The notes: generated by a model from the letters alone, not told the origin. 64,000 bases of DNA from Streptomyces inusitatus (GCF_014651115.1 NZ_BMWG01000004.1:310001-374000); one strand, 5' to 3'. Numbered from the stretch's first letter, positions 11,177-20,489 are shown. Made by a program: numbers and translations.

Positions 11177-11509
11177 GCCTCCCCGGCTTCCCCCGGTCCG
11201 GCGGCCGGGCCGCTCTTCCCTTACACCTGCCGGTCTCCCGTACAACAGAACACCACGGGATCCTCACACGGTAACCACTCGGTCACGCATTGGACTCAGA
11301 AAGTGGCCGCACGCCCCTCGTGGCGACTGTGTGTCGTACCCCACACTGGGTGCGGTGCCTGAGTCCTCGGAGCGCGGCCGCCCACCGGAAGTGGGCCACG
11401 CACCCCGGCGGATCCGTTCATCGTGTACGGGACGGACAGCGGCCCGGCCGCTCCGTCCCGCTGCCGCACGCCCGTGAACCGGCAGCGATCACCCTGGAGG
11501 TCGCCCCCC
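11177..11509. promoter_or_regulatory. intergenic region upstream of the sigma factor gene
   Basis: About 330 bp between primase and the sigma factor. I find no coding signal that persists to a plausible start, so this is probably the sigma gene's promoter and leader. The last element is CTGGAGG at about 11494-11500, a ribosome-binding site for GTG 11510. No confident -35/-10 pair could be called. Confidence 0.35.
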
Positions 11510-12697
11510 GTGCAGACCCAGACCCAGACCCTGGCCGGGAACCCGGCCGAGACCCTGGTCGAGACCTCGGCCGGCAACCCGACCGAGACACCCCCGGCGC
11601 AGCGCCCGGCCGGGACGGAGACCCTCGCGGCCGTCCCTCCGCAGCGGCTGCCCGCGAACCACCCCGAGTCCCGGCCGGCGAGGGCGGCGACCGCCGTCAC
11701 CGCTGTCGAGGAAGCGGTCGAGGAAGCGGTGGAGGAGTCCGACCCGCCGGAGCCACCGCGCGCCGCGCGCGAGGCGAGCGGCGGCCCCTCGTCCGATCTC
11801 TTCCGGCAGTATCTGCGTGAGATCGGCAGAATCTCCCTGCTCACGGCGGCCGAGGAGGTCGAGCTGGCCCGCCGGGTCGAAGCCGGGCTCTTCGCCGAGG
11901 AGAAGCTGAGCAGCACCCCCGACATCAACAACTCCCAGCTCGCCGTCGACCTCGACCGGCTGGTGGTCATGGGCCGGGTGGCCAAGCGCCGGCTGATCGA
12001 GGCCAACCTCCGGCTGGTCGTCTCCGTCGCCAAACGCTATGTCGGCCGCGGACTGACCATGCTCGACCTCGTCCAGGAGGGGAACCTCGGACTGATCCGG
12101 GCGGTCGAGAAATTCGACTACGCCCGGGGCTACAAGTTCTCCACCTACGCCACCTGGTGGATCCGCCAGGCCATGTCCCGGGCCCTCGCCGACCAGGCGC
12201 GCACCATCCGCGTCCCCGTCCATGTGGTCGAGCTGATCAACCGCGTGGTGCGGGTGCAGCGCCGGATGCTCCAGGAGCGCGGCTACGAGCCGACGCCCCA
12301 GGAGGTCGCCGCCCAGCTCGATCTGCTGCCCGAGCGGGTCAGCGAGGTGCTGCGGCTCGCCCAGGAGCCGGTCTCCCTGCACGCCCCGGTGGGGGAGGAG
12401 GACGATGTCGCGCTCGGCGACCTCATCGAGGACGGCGACGCGGCCTCCCCCGTCGAGTCGGCGGCCTTCCTGCTGCTCCGCGAGCATCTGGAGGCGGTCC
12501 TCTCCACCCTCGGCGAGCGCGAGCGGAAGGTGGTCCAGCTGCGGTACGGGCTGATCGACGGCAGGCCGCGCACCCTGGAGGAGATCGGCCGGATCTTCGG
12601 CGTCACCCGGGAGCGCATCCGTCAGATCGAGTCCAAGACCCTCAACAAACTGCGCGACCACGCCTTCGCCGACCAGCTCCGGGGCTATCTGGACTGA
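11510..12697 (+). CDS. hrdA: RNA polymerase principal-type sigma factor, HrdA-like
   Basis: A 395-residue sigma-70 group 1/2 factor. After an acidic, Pro/Thr-rich N-terminal tail (about residues 1-95) come region 1.2 ([25 protein letters not shown]), region 2 with the core- and -10-recognition helices ([20 protein letters not shown], then [20 protein letters not shown]), region 3 ([11 protein letters not shown]) and region 4 with the -35 helix-turn-helix ([20 protein letters not shown]). The length matches HrdA of S. coelicolor (396 residues), whose gene also follows dnaG; the name rests on that synteny. GTG 11510 is preferred to an upstream ATG because of the CTGGAGG ribosome-binding site. 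Confidence 0.85.
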   Translation: MQTQTQTLAGNPAETLVETSAGNPTETPPAQRPAGTETLAAVPPQRLPANHPESRPARAATAVTAVEEAVEEAVEESDPPEPPRAAREASGGPSSDLFRQYLREIGRISLLTAAEEVELARRVEAGLFAEEKLSSTPDINNSQLAVDLDRLVVMGRVAKRRLIEANLRLVVSVAKRYVGRGLTMLDLVQEGNLGLIRAVEKFDYARGYKFSTYATWWIRQAMSRALADQARTIRVPVHVVELINRVVRVQRRMLQERGYEPTPQEVAAQLDLLPERVSEVLRLAQEPVSLHAPVGEEDDVALGDLIEDGDAASPVESAAFLLLREHLEAVLSTLGERERKVVQLRYGLIDGRPRTLEEIGRIFGVTRERIRQIESKTLNKLRDHAFADQLRGYLD

Positions 12698-12717
12698 CAC
12701 CCTCCGCAGCCCGCGCG

Positions 12718-12780
12718 GACCCGGGCCCCGGACCCGGGCCCCGGACCGGGGGCCCGTACCTGGGCCCGGAACAAGGCCCC
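12718..12780. terminator. GC-rich repeated hairpin region between convergent genes
   Basis: Several overlapping copies of a CCCGGGCC/GGGCCCGG-type palindrome lie between the convergent sigma factor and ABC transporter genes. They can fold into nested hairpins and probably terminate transcription from both sides. There is no T-run, as is common in Streptomyces. Confidence 0.5.
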
Positions 12781-12791
12781 GGCGGCCCGGC

Positions 12792-14711
12792 TCAGTCCAC
12801 CTCCGCGACCGCCTCCGCGAACTGCGCCGAGTACAGCCGCGCGTACGCCCCGCCCGCCGACAGCAGTTCGTCATGACCGCCCTGCTCGACGATCGCGCCG
12901 TTCTCCATCACCAGAATCACATCGGCGTCCCGGATGGTGGAGAGCCGGTGCGCGATCACAAAGCTGGTACGCCCGTGGGAGAGCCGCGCCATCGCCTTCT
13001 GGATCAGCACCTCCGTACGGGTGTCGACCGAGCTGGTCGCCTCGTCCAGCACCAGGATCACCGGGTCGGAGAGGAACGCCCGCGCGATGGTGATCAGCTG
13101 CTTCTCGCCCGCGCTGACCCCGGAGCCCTCGTCGTCGATGACCGTGTCGTAGCCGTCGGGGAGCGTACGGATGAAACGGTCCGCGTGCGCGGCCCGCGCC
13201 GCCTCCTCGATCTCCGCACGGCCGACCTCGCGCGCGGACCCGTACGCGATGTTCTCCGCGATGGTGCCGCCGAAGAGCCAGGTGTCCTGGAGCACCATGC
13301 CGATCGCCGACCGCAGATCGTCCCGCGACATCCTGGCGACGTCCACCCCGTCGAGACTGATCCGGCCGCCCGTGACCTCGTAGAACCGCATCAGCAGATT
13401 GACCAGGGTAGTCTTGCCGGCCCCCGTCGGGCCGACGATGGCCACGGTGTGCCCCGGCTCCACGCTCAGCGACAGATCCTCGATCAGCGGCCGGTCCGGG
13501 TCGTACCGGAAGGAGACCTTCTCCAGCGAGACCTGCCCGGCGGGCCGCTCCGGCAGCTCCGCCGAAGCGGCGTCCGGCTCCTGCTCCTCGGCGTCCAGCA
13601 GCTCGAAGACCCGCTCGGCGGAGGCGACTCCCGACTGCACCAGATTCGCCATCGACGCCACCTGCGTCAGCGGCATGGAGAACTGCCGGGAGTACTGGAT
13701 GAACGCCTGCACCTCGCCGATCGACAGCGTCCCCGACGCGACCCGGAGCCCGCCGACGACCGCCACCAGCACATAGTTGATGTTGGAGACGAAGAACATC
13801 AGCGGCTGCATCGCCCCGCTGTTGAACTGCGCCTTGAAACCGGCCTCGTACAGCGCCTCGTTCTGCTCGGCGAACTCCTCGGCCGACTCCTTCTGCCGCC
13901 CGAAGACCTTCACCAGCGCATGGCCGGTGTACATCTCCTCGATATGGGCGTTGAGCTTCCCGGTGGACCGCCACTGCTGGACGAAGTGCGGCTGGGAGCG
14001 CTTGCCCACCCGCGCCGCGATGAAGATCGACAGCGGCACCGTCACCAGCGCGACCAGCGCCAGCAGCGGCGACACCCAGAACATCATCGCCAGCACACCG
14101 ACAATGGTCAGCAGCGAGTTGATCAGCTGGCCCATCGTCTGCTGCAAGGTCTGCGCGATGTTGTCGATGTCATTGGTGACCCGGCTGAGCACCTCGCCGC
14201 GCTTGGCCCGGTCGAAGTAGGACAGCGGCAGCCGCGAGAGCTTGGCCTGGACCTCCTCGCGCATCCGGAACACCGACCGGTTGATCACCTTGATCGACAG
14301 CCGACTCGCCACCAGGGCCAGCGCCCCGGAGACCAGGAAGAGCCCGAGCGCCACCAGCAGAATCTGTCCGACGGCGGTGAAGTCGATGCCGTGGCCGGGG
14401 GTGAAGCCCACCCCGGACAGCATGTCGGCGAGCCCGTCGTCGCCCTCGTTCCGCAGGCCCTCGATCGTCGCTTCCTTGGTGGAGCCCTCGGGCAGCTCCC
14501 GGCCGACGACCCCGGCGAAGATCCGGTCGGTCGCCCAGCCCAGCACCATCGGCCCGGCCACCGAGAAGCCGACGCTCACCACCGCCGCCGCGAGCATCGT
14601 CCACAGCAGCGCCCCGTCCGGCGCGAGCTGCCTCAGCAGCCGCTTGCCCGACCCCTTGAAATCCATGGACCGCTCGGCCGAGCCGCCCATCATCATCCGT
14701 GGCCCGCTCAT
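12792..14711 (-). CDS. ABC exporter half-transporter (permease-ATPase), second subunit
   Basis: A 639-residue type IV ABC exporter half. The N-terminal membrane domain (about residues 25-345) has hydrophobic helices such as LLWTMLAAAVVSVGFSVAG and a coupling segment (RVTNDIDNIAQTLQQTMG). The nucleotide-binding domain has Walker A (VGPTGAGKTTL), Q-loop (MVLQDTWLFGG), ABC signature (GSGVSAGEKQLI, a variant of LSGGQ), Walker B (VILVLDEATSS) and the switch His (FVIAHRLST). It starts inside the stop of the 606-residue partner gene (ATGA overlap), so the pair probably forms a heterodimer. The degenerate signature sequence in this subunit fits an asymmetric exporter. The substrate is unknown, probably a drug or lipid. 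Confidence 0.9.
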   Translation of the reverse strand: MSGPRMMMGGSAERSMDFKGSGKRLLRQLAPDGALLWTMLAAAVVSVGFSVAGPMVLGWATDRIFAGVVGRELPEGSTKEATIEGLRNEGDDGLADMLSGVGFTPGHGIDFTAVGQILLVALGLFLVSGALALVASRLSIKVINRSVFRMREEVQAKLSRLPLSYFDRAKRGEVLSRVTNDIDNIAQTLQQTMGQLINSLLTIVGVLAMMFWVSPLLALVALVTVPLSIFIAARVGKRSQPHFVQQWRSTGKLNAHIEEMYTGHALVKVFGRQKESAEEFAEQNEALYEAGFKAQFNSGAMQPLMFFVSNINYVLVAVVGGLRVASGTLSIGEVQAFIQYSRQFSMPLTQVASMANLVQSGVASAERVFELLDAEEQEPDAASAELPERPAGQVSLEKVSFRYDPDRPLIEDLSLSVEPGHTVAIVGPTGAGKTTLVNLLMRFYEVTGGRISLDGVDVARMSRDDLRSAIGMVLQDTWLFGGTIAENIAYGSAREVGRAEIEEAARAAHADRFIRTLPDGYDTVIDDEGSGVSAGEKQLITIARAFLSDPVILVLDEATSSVDTRTEVLIQKAMARLSHGRTSFVIAHRLSTIRDADVILVMENGAIVEQGGHDELLSAGGAYARLYSAQFAEAVAEVD

Positions 14712-16528
14712 GCCGCCTCAGCCTCCGTCAGCTGCGAGAGCACGATCTCGCGGTAGGTCTCATTGCCGGCCATCAGTTCACGGTGGGTGCCGGTGCCCAC
14801 GACCCGGCCCTCGTCCAGGACCACGATCCGGTCGGCGTCCCGGATGGTGGAGACCCGCTGGGCGACGATGACCACGGTCGCCTCGGCGGTCTCCCGCGCC
14901 AGCGCCGCCCGCAGCGCCGCGTCCGTGGCGTAGTCGAGCGCCGAGAACGAGTCGTCGAAGAGATAGATCTCGGGCCGCTGCACCAGCGTCCGGGCGATCG
15001 CGAGCCGCTGCCGCTGCCCGCCGGAGACATTGGTGCCGCCCTGCGCGACGGGCGCGTCGAGCCCGCCGTCCAGCTCCCGGACGAAGTCGGCGGCCTGCGC
15101 CACCTCCAGCGCCTGCCACAGCTCCTCGTCGCTCGCGCCGGGCTGTCCGTACCGCAGATTGGTGGCCACCGTGCCGGAGAACAGATACGGCTTCTGCGGT
15201 ACGAGACCGACGGTCCGCGCCATCAGCTCCGGTTCCAGTTCGCGTACGTCGACGCCGTCCACCAGCACCTCGCCGCCGGTGGCGTCGAAGAGCCGGGGCA
15301 CCAGACCGAGCAGGGTGGACTTCCCGCTGCCGGTCGAGCCGATGATGGCGGTGGTCTCCCCGGGGCGCGCCGTCAGCGCGATCCGGTGCAGCACCGGCTG
15401 CTCGGCCCCGGGATAGCTGAACTCCACGTTCCGCAGCTCCAGGGAGCCCTGCCCGCGCAGCTTCCGTACGGGGGCGGCCGGCGGGACCACGCTCGAATCG
15501 GTGCCCAGCACCTCCTCGATCCGCTCGGCGCAGACCTCGGCGCGCGGCACCATCATGAACATGAAGGTGGCCATCATCACGGCCATCACGATCTGCATCA
15601 GATAGGCGAGGAACGCGGTGAGCGCGCCGATCTGGATCGCGCCGCTGTCGACCCGCTGGGCCCCGAACCAGACGACCGCGACGGAGGAGACGTTGACGAC
15701 CGTCAGCACGGTCGGGAACATCAGCGCCATCAGCCGTCCGGTGCCCAGCGCCACATCGGTCAGCTCGGTGTTGGCCTCGCGGAAACGGTCCTGCTCATAG
15801 CCGTCGCGGACGAAGGCGCGGATGACGCGATTGCCGGTGATCTGCTCCCGCAGCACCCGGTTCACCGTGTCGAGACGTACCTGCATGGTGCGGAAGAGCG
15901 GTCGCATCCTCAGCACCAGCACGGTCACCGAGACGCCGAGCACCGGCACGACGGCCAGCAGCACGGCGGAGAGCGTCACATCCTGGCCGAGCGCCATGAC
16001 GATGCCGCCGACGCACATGATCGGCGCGGAGACCATCAGGGTGAACGCGAGCAGGACCAGCATCTGGACCTGCTGGACGTCGTTGGTGGTACGGGTGATC
16101 AGCGACGGTGCCCCGAAATGCCCCATCTCGCGCGCGGAGAAGCTCTGCACCCGGTCGAAGACGGCCGCGCGCATGTCGCGGCCGAGGGCGGAGGCGGTGC
16201 GGGCGCCGTAGTAGACGGCTCCTATGTTGCAGACCACCTGCACCACGCTGATGGCGATCATCACCGAGCCGAGTTCGAGGATGCGGCCGGTGTCGCCCTT
16301 CACCACCCCGTCGTCGATGATGTCGGCGTTGAGATTGGGCAGATAGAGGGTGGCGCTGGTCTGCAGCAGTTGCAGCAGCACGAGCAGGGCGATCGGTTTC
16401 TTGTACGGACGCAAGTGTGTCCGCAGCAGCTGTATCAGCACGCGCTGTCTCTCGGGCTCGGCGAGGTGGGGCGAAGCGGGCGGGGCGAAGCGGGGGGACG
16501 GGATCGGGGGCATTCCATCTTGCTTCAC
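14708..16528 (-). CDS. ABC exporter half-transporter (permease-ATPase), first subunit
   Basis: A 606-residue half-transporter read from GTG 16528; an in-frame ATG at 16513 is an alternative start and no strong ribosome-binding site decides between them. The membrane domain covers about residues 35-330. The ATPase has Walker A (IGSTGSGKSTL), a canonical signature (NVSGGQRQRL) and a Walker B region reading IYLFDDSFSALD, with Asp where the catalytic Glu normally follows. A missing catalytic Glu in one half and a degenerate signature in the other are the usual marks of a heterodimeric exporter with one active site. It is followed by its partner through an ATGA overlap. Confidence 0.9.
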   Translation of the reverse strand: MKQDGMPPIPSPRFAPPASPHLAEPERQRVLIQLLRTHLRPYKKPIALLVLLQLLQTSATLYLPNLNADIIDDGVVKGDTGRILELGSVMIAISVVQVVCNIGAVYYGARTASALGRDMRAAVFDRVQSFSAREMGHFGAPSLITRTTNDVQQVQMLVLLAFTLMVSAPIMCVGGIVMALGQDVTLSAVLLAVVPVLGVSVTVLVLRMRPLFRTMQVRLDTVNRVLREQITGNRVIRAFVRDGYEQDRFREANTELTDVALGTGRLMALMFPTVLTVVNVSSVAVVWFGAQRVDSGAIQIGALTAFLAYLMQIVMAVMMATFMFMMVPRAEVCAERIEEVLGTDSSVVPPAAPVRKLRGQGSLELRNVEFSYPGAEQPVLHRIALTARPGETTAIIGSTGSGKSTLLGLVPRLFDATGGEVLVDGVDVRELEPELMARTVGLVPQKPYLFSGTVATNLRYGQPGASDEELWQALEVAQAADFVRELDGGLDAPVAQGGTNVSGGQRQRLAIARTLVQRPEIYLFDDSFSALDYATDAALRAALARETAEATVVIVAQRVSTIRDADRIVVLDEGRVVGTGTHRELMAGNETYREIVLSQLTEAEAA

Positions 16529-16683
16529 CGAGGCCCATGAACCCCAACGGTTTGTTTCAAGGCCGGGTCAAGACGTGCCGGCCGCACCCGCCGACCCGCA
16601 CCCGCCGACCGTCACTCGCCGCTCGCCCGGGGCCACGGGACTCCCGTACCTCGTCGTACCCCGTACCCCGCGACCGTCCTCGC

Positions 16684-18129
16684 TCACTGCCCCGGCGCGA
16701 AGGCTCCCGGGTGCAGCTGATCACGGGTGACGCTGTACTGCTGCCGCACCGCCTGGCCCGTGGCCAGCTCCTCGCCGGGCTCCAGCACCTGCACCGACGC
16801 GCCCTGCCAGACGGGCGGGGCGGCGGGCGACAGCGTCCCCTGCGAGACCCCGAGCGCCCAGGCGGCCTGCCGGGCCGCGCCCAGCGCCGCGTAGTCGGCG
16901 GGCTGCGGCACCACGACCTGCGCCCCGAAGATCCCCGGGGCCGCGGCCTGCACGGCGGGCAGCTCGGCGCTGGCGCCCAGCAGAAAGACCCGGCGTACCT
17001 CCACACCCCTGCCGCGCAGCACATCCATCGCGTCGGCGAGCGAGCAGAGCATCCCCTCGAAGGCGGCCCGCGCCAGATGCTCGGGCTTCATCGACTCCCG
17101 GCGCAGACCGCTCAGGGTGCCGGCGGTGTGCGGCAGCCGGGGGGTGCGCTCGCCCTCCAGATACGGCAGCAGCACCAGCCCGGAGGAGCCGGGCGTTGAC
17201 TTCATCGCCAGCTCGGAGAGGGCTTCGAGATCGTCGAGACCGAGCATCTCGGCGGTGCCGCGCAGCACCCGCACGGCGTTGAGTGTGTGCACCACGGGGA
17301 GGTGCATTCCGGTGGCGTCGGCGTACGAGGTGATCATCCCGCTGGGGTCGGCGAGCGCCTCGTGGTGCACGGCGGTCACGGAACCGGAGGCTCCGAGTGA
17401 GACCACCGCATCGCCCGCGGCGACGCCGAGACCGAAGGCGGCGGCCATCGTCTCACCGGTGCCGGCGGAGATCAGCAGCCCCTCGGGGGTGGTCCCCGCC
17501 GCGTCGGCGGGACCGAGCACCTCCGGCAGACCGCACTGGTGGCCGAGGGCCAGCTCGACCAGATCCGAGCGGTACGAGCCGGCGGACGCCGACCAGTAAC
17601 CGGTCGCGGACGCGCCGCCCCGGTCCGTGGTCCGCCGGGCGGGCCGGCCCAGCAGCTGCCAGACCAGCCAGTCGTGCGGCTGGAGCACTCCCGCCACCCG
17701 CTGGGCCGCCTGCGGTTCCTCACGGGCCAGCCAGCGCAGCTTGGCCACCGGGTGCGAGGCCTGCGGCACCGATCCGACCGCCTCGGCCCAGGCCTGCCGC
17801 CCGCCGAGCCCGTCGATCAGATCGGCCGCGGCGATCTGCGCCCGCTTGTCGTTGCCGACCAGCGCCGGGCGCACCAGCGTTCCCTGCTGGTCCAGGAGGA
17901 CCAGCCCGTGCTGCTGCGCCGAGACCCCGATGGCCTGCACGCCTTCCAGCAGCCCCCCGGCCGCGGCCTCGCCGAGCGAGAGCAGCCAGGCCTGCGGGTC
18001 GATCTCGGTGGCCTTCGGGTCCACGGGGTGCGGGGCATAGCCCTGCCGCAGCACGGCACCCGTGTCCGCGTCACAGACGACGATCTGGGTGAACGCAGAT
18101 GAACTGTCCAAGCCGGCGACTATCCCCAT
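16684..18129 (-). CDS. xylB: FGGY-family carbohydrate kinase, xylulokinase-like
   Basis: A 481-residue sugar kinase of the FGGY family, two actin-like ATPase domains that phosphorylate a ketose or polyol. Seen are the N-terminal phosphate-binding loop (AGLDSSSAFTQIVV, residues 5-18), the sugar-contact region (VSAQQHGLVLLDQQG), the mid-domain SLGASGSVTAVHH and the C-terminal adenosine motif VFLLGASAELPAVQ. Length and motif spacing fit D-xylulose kinase, but close relatives act on other ketoses and no xylose isomerase lies nearby. It is monocistronic in the window. Confidence 0.8.
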   Translation of the reverse strand: MGIVAGLDSSSAFTQIVVCDADTGAVLRQGYAPHPVDPKATEIDPQAWLLSLGEAAAGGLLEGVQAIGVSAQQHGLVLLDQQGTLVRPALVGNDKRAQIAAADLIDGLGGRQAWAEAVGSVPQASHPVAKLRWLAREEPQAAQRVAGVLQPHDWLVWQLLGRPARRTTDRGGASATGYWSASAGSYRSDLVELALGHQCGLPEVLGPADAAGTTPEGLLISAGTGETMAAAFGLGVAAGDAVVSLGASGSVTAVHHEALADPSGMITSYADATGMHLPVVHTLNAVRVLRGTAEMLGLDDLEALSELAMKSTPGSSGLVLLPYLEGERTPRLPHTAGTLSGLRRESMKPEHLARAAFEGMLCSLADAMDVLRGRGVEVRRVFLLGASAELPAVQAAAPGIFGAQVVVPQPADYAALGAARQAAWALGVSQGTLSPAAPPVWQGASVQVLEPGEELATGQAVRQQYSVTRDQLHPGAFAPGQ

Positions 18130-18165
18130 GGAGGGAGATTCTGCCCCACCCGGAGAGTGCCGGTG

Positions 18166-18465
18166 TCATGTGTTGCTGGTTCCCCACTCGTCCTCGCGGC
18201 CCGGGCCGCGCTCCCGCAGCGACCGCACCCGCTCGGCGACGGACTCCGGCACCCGGTCCCCGACCTTCGCACCGACGGTGTGCAGGGCCTTCCCCGCGAC
18301 CTCGCGCCCGCTCTGCACGGCGGTCTCCGCCGCGTTGCGCACCGCGGGGTTCTGCGAGAACTGCCGCGCGCTCTTCCGCAGCTGCTCGTAGCGCTCGCGC
18401 CCGGCCCGCGTACCGAGGACGTAGCCGACGGCGAGTCCGACGACGAATGTGAGCTTGTACCGCAT
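18166..18465 (-). CDS. YtxH-like small membrane-anchored protein
   Basis: A 99-residue protein with one N-terminal membrane helix (LTFVVGLAVGYVLGTRAGRE, residues 4-23), followed by a long charged, helical tail. The short VGYVLGTRAGRERYEQL segment is typical of YtxH/gas-vesicle-like stress proteins in actinobacteria. No enzymatic function is known. The start is ATG 18465. Confidence 0.75.
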   Translation of the reverse strand: MRYKLTFVVGLAVGYVLGTRAGRERYEQLRKSARQFSQNPAVRNAAETAVQSGREVAGKALHTVGAKVGDRVPESVAERVRSLRERGPGREDEWGTSNT

Positions 18466-18646
18466 GGCGCTGTCACCCTTCGCTTGCCCTACGTCGGTGC
18501 CCGTCCGCCTACCCGGCCCGGCCCGTGATCACCCAGGACCCTACCGATTGGCGGAGCACCCCCCTGCTTGCGCTAATGTATGTGTCGCAGCGAACGCACG
18601 CCTTCCGGGGAGTCCCGGGCAGGTACGTTCGGTGCACGCGGTGCAA

Positions 18647-18719
18647 TCCCCTGTAGCTCAATTGGCAGAGCAGCCGGCTGTTAACCGGCAGGTTACTGGT
18701 TCGAGTCCAGTCGGGGGAG
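18647..18719 (+). tRNA. tRNA-Asn (GTT), first copy
   Basis: A 73-nt cloverleaf. The acceptor arms TCCCCTG and CGGGGGA pair over seven positions, the anticodon stem is CCGGC/GCCGG, the loop TGTTAAC carries anticodon GTT, and the T-arm contains GGTTCGAGTCC. CCA is not encoded. It is followed 5 bp later by a second, nearly identical tRNA-Asn. Confidence 0.95.
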
Positions 18720-18724
18720 CGCGA

Positions 18725-18797
18725 TCCCCTGTAGCTCAATTGGCAGAGCATTCGGCTGTTAACCGGAGGGTTGCTGGTTCGAGTCCAGCCGGGGGAG
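18725..18797 (+). tRNA. tRNA-Asn (GTT), second copy
   Basis: A tandem copy of the preceding tRNA-Asn. It differs in the anticodon stem (TCGGC/ACCGG), the variable region and the T stem. The acceptor arms TCCCCTG/CGGGGGA and anticodon GTT are retained. Both copies appear functional. Confidence 0.95.
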
Positions 18798-18809
18798 CCG
18801 ATACGGAAG

Positions 18810-18833
18810 AGGACCCCATGTGGGTCCTTTTTC
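18810..18833 (+). terminator. terminator of the tRNA-Asn pair
   Basis: The stem AGGACCC/GGGTCCT (18810-18816 with 18822-18828) and loop CATGT are followed directly by a T-run. This is a classical intrinsic terminator ending the two-tRNA transcript. Confidence 0.8.
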
Positions 18834-18976
18834 GTATGTTCTGGCATGCCTGTGGAACCGGGCAGGGCGCAGCGCGCTCTTCACTGCTGGACGATGCCGA
18901 CCATCCGAAGCAGGAGATCGTATGAGCGGCTATGCTGCGGCAGACGGCGCGCACATTTGTGCGCGACGCGCCGTTA

Positions 18977-19050
18977 GGGGCGGTAGCTCAGCCGGTTAGA
19001 GCAGCGGACTCATAATCCGTCGGCCGTGGGTTCGAGTCCCACCCGCCCCA
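18977..19050 (+). tRNA. tRNA with CAT anticodon (elongator Met or Ile2), prophage integration site
   Basis: A 74-nt cloverleaf with acceptor arms GGGGCGG/CCGCCCC, anticodon loop CTCATAA and T-arm GGGTTCGAGTCCC. A CAT anticodon is shared by elongator tRNA-Met and lysidine-modified tRNA-Ile2, and the sequence alone does not settle which this is. The 3' half from position 19007 is the left attachment repeat, so integration rebuilt the gene from phage sequence and kept it functional. Confidence 0.9.
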
Positions 19051-19077
19051 CTGCGAGCCGCAGGTGCAGAAACGATC
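19007..19077. other. attL of the 37-kb prophage
   Basis: A 71-bp sequence repeated without mismatch at 56062-56132. It begins in the anticodon stem (GACTCATAATCC), runs through the tRNA 3' end and continues past it through AGCCGCAGGTGC and a 10-base loop. The repeats are 37,055 bp apart. Only the left copy is joined to an intact 5' half of the tRNA. Confidence 0.93.
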
Positions 19078-19090
19078 TGACCAGCATGCG

Positions 19091-19123
19091 AGCGCCCCAC
19101 CCGACTTAGCCGGGTGGGGCGCT
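19091..19123 (+). terminator. phage-supplied terminator for the restored tRNA
   Basis: A perfect 12-bp stem (AGCGCCCCACCC/GGGTGGGGCGCT, 19091-19102 with 19112-19123) with a 9-base loop, 13 bp beyond attL. Because integration separates the tRNA from the second arm of its own terminator, this hairpin probably replaces it. Confidence 0.65.
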
Positions 19124-19131
19124 TGATCGTT

Positions 19132-19153
19132 TGCTGGCCCCCTGCTGGCCCGA
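19132..19153. other. candidate integrase arm-type sites, left side
   Basis: Two adjacent TGCTGGCCC units with an 11-bp period. The same 22 bases occur without change at 55892-55913, on the other side of the prophage. Paired direct repeats flanking the core on both arms are what tyrosine integrases bind with their N-terminal domain. The assignment is inferred from position and identity. Confidence 0.5.
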
Positions 19154-19221
19154 GAGGAAGGCGGGGAGGAGTGCTGGCCCGCCTGCGGCGGGGGACGCTG
19201 ACAGGCCGGTGCGGCTTGGGT

Positions 19222-19560
19222 TCAGTCAGGGTGCCGGGCGGGTTGGGCGCGGAGCGCGGTGAGTCTGCGCAGGTAGATCTGCCCCGAGTAGTACGACGAT
19301 TCCGCCGGGGTGGCGGTGTTCGTCTCGATGATGTGCTGGGCCGCCGCCTTCAGGGCCGCCGCCCAGGCGAGGGCGTGCTGTCGCCCGTCTCGGCCGCACT
19401 CCTGGGGCTCCCTGGGAAGGCACAGCGGGAGGTGGGGGCCTACCTTGTTCGCGGCATGGCGTACGTACATGGCGAGCCGCTCCCACTCCTCCTCGTGCCG
19501 CTCCACCGGGTCACCTTGGCCGTGAAGCCAGGTGGTCAGGTCGTCACCGTGATCATCCAT
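19222..19560 (-). CDS. small protein of unknown function at the end of the cargo operon
   Basis: A 112-residue acidic, soluble protein (MDDHGDDLTTWLHGQGD...) I do not recognise. It has no membrane segment, signal peptide or cysteine motif. It is the last gene of a leftward set with the radical SAM protein, phosphatase-like protein and Cys-rich peptide, 41 bp downstream of the radical SAM gene. Its position suggests a role in the same process. Confidence 0.6.
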   Translation of the reverse strand: MDDHGDDLTTWLHGQGDPVERHEEEWERLAMYVRHAANKVGPHLPLCLPREPQECGRDGRQHALAWAAALKAAAQHIIETNTATPAESSYYSGQIYLRRLTALRAQPARHPD

Positions 19561-19601
19561 AAGCGTGCCTCCGACTCGATCGGCGTGGTCACCGATCGTA
19601 G

Positions 19602-20489
19602 TCAGCTCGATGGGAGGCTTCGGCGGTAATCCGGGATGGCCTTGGACGGCAGGCAGGGCCCGCAGGCCGGCAGGCAGACCGGCCCGGCCGCGCAGACCTG
19701 GGTGGTTGCCTGCTCGATCTGTGTCCTCGCGGTCTCCATCTCGGTGCCGTTCCAGATGGCCGACAGAGGTGCCTCACGGATGTTGCCGACGGTGATGGAG
19801 CGGCCCATGGTGCACGGCCACACGTCGCCGTTGGGGCTGATCGCCAGTCGTCCCTGGGCGCAGTGTCCGCACAGGTCTGCGGGCGTGGGCTTGGCGCCCA
19901 TGCTCGCCCGGCCGACGGGCCGTTGGCGGTCCCCGCTCAGGTCGTTCACGCCGAGGGCCTGGAGGTCCTGGTGCGCGGCCGGGCCGCGCTGGTCCGGCTG
20001 GACTTGAACCGTGGCACCTCTGATGGCCAGCCCTAGTTCCTTCGCCTTCTGGATGTTGGCGCGGGTGCGGGTGTGGGATCCCCGCCGGGTGGTGACCGTG
20101 TCGTGCTCGGCGGCCGTGTCCGAGTAGTACGAGGTCGCGAGGTCGACCCGCTGCTTCACGAAGGTCTCCCAGAGGGAATCGCTCACCTGGGTGAGGTTGC
20201 TGAAGACCTCGATCCCGGTGATGCTCCGGGTCCTGACGTGGTCGATCAGCTCCGCCAGGTGCGGGTAGAGGCAGGGCTCGCCGCCGATGAACTGGACGCT
20301 CTCAACGCCCATGTCGGCGAGCTGGTCGATCGTGTCCTTCCAGTCGTCCACGGCCATGGTGCCGTGGGTGCCCTTGGGGCTGGAGTCGGCGTAGCAGTGG
20401 GTGCATTCGAGGTTGCAGAACCCGGTGACCTCCAGCCAGGCGAACTTGAGCTGGAGTGGGGGGATGGGCGGTAAGACGGCAGGGTTCAT
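19602..20489 (-). CDS. radical SAM/SPASM domain protein (prophage cargo)
   Basis: A 295-residue radical SAM enzyme. The [4Fe-4S] cluster motif CNLECTHC (CxxxCxxC) is near residue 25, followed by FIGGEPCLYP. A SPASM-like C-terminal half binds further clusters (CGHCAQGRLAISPNGDVWPC at about 218-237, then CAAGPVCLPACGPC). Such enzymes generate a 5'-deoxyadenosyl radical and often modify peptides. ATG 20489 has a GAAGGA ribosome-binding site. However, the frame stays open for 72 more codons to GTG 20705, which overlaps the phosphatase stop (GTGA), so a Cys-rich N-terminal extension is possible. The substrate is unknown; the 57-residue Cys-rich product upstream is a candidate. Confidence 0.8.
   Translation of the reverse strand: MNPAVLPPIPPLQLKFAWLEVTGFCNLECTHCYADSSPKGTHGTMAVDDWKDTIDQLADMGVESVQFIGGEPCLYPHLAELIDHVRTRSITGIEVFSNLTQVSDSLWETFVKQRVDLATSYYSDTAAEHDTVTTRRGSHTRTRANIQKAKELGLAIRGATVQVQPDQRGPAAHQDLQALGVNDLSGDRQRPVGRASMGAKPTPADLCGHCAQGRLAISPNGDVWPCTMGRSITVGNIREAPLSAIWNGTEMETARTQIEQATTQVCAAGPVCLPACGPCLPSKAIPDYRRSLPSS

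Noticed and set aside
9251..11245. Long leftward open frame over dnaG
   Set aside because: Antisense shadow of primase, low complexity, no start signal.
12718..12780. GGGCCCGG tandem palindromes considered as a mobile repeat
   Set aside because: They lie between convergent genes and occur once in the window; a terminator explains them.
14699..16540. Long rightward open frame over the ABC transporter gene
   Set aside because: Antisense shadow; the leftward strand has all ABC motifs in order.
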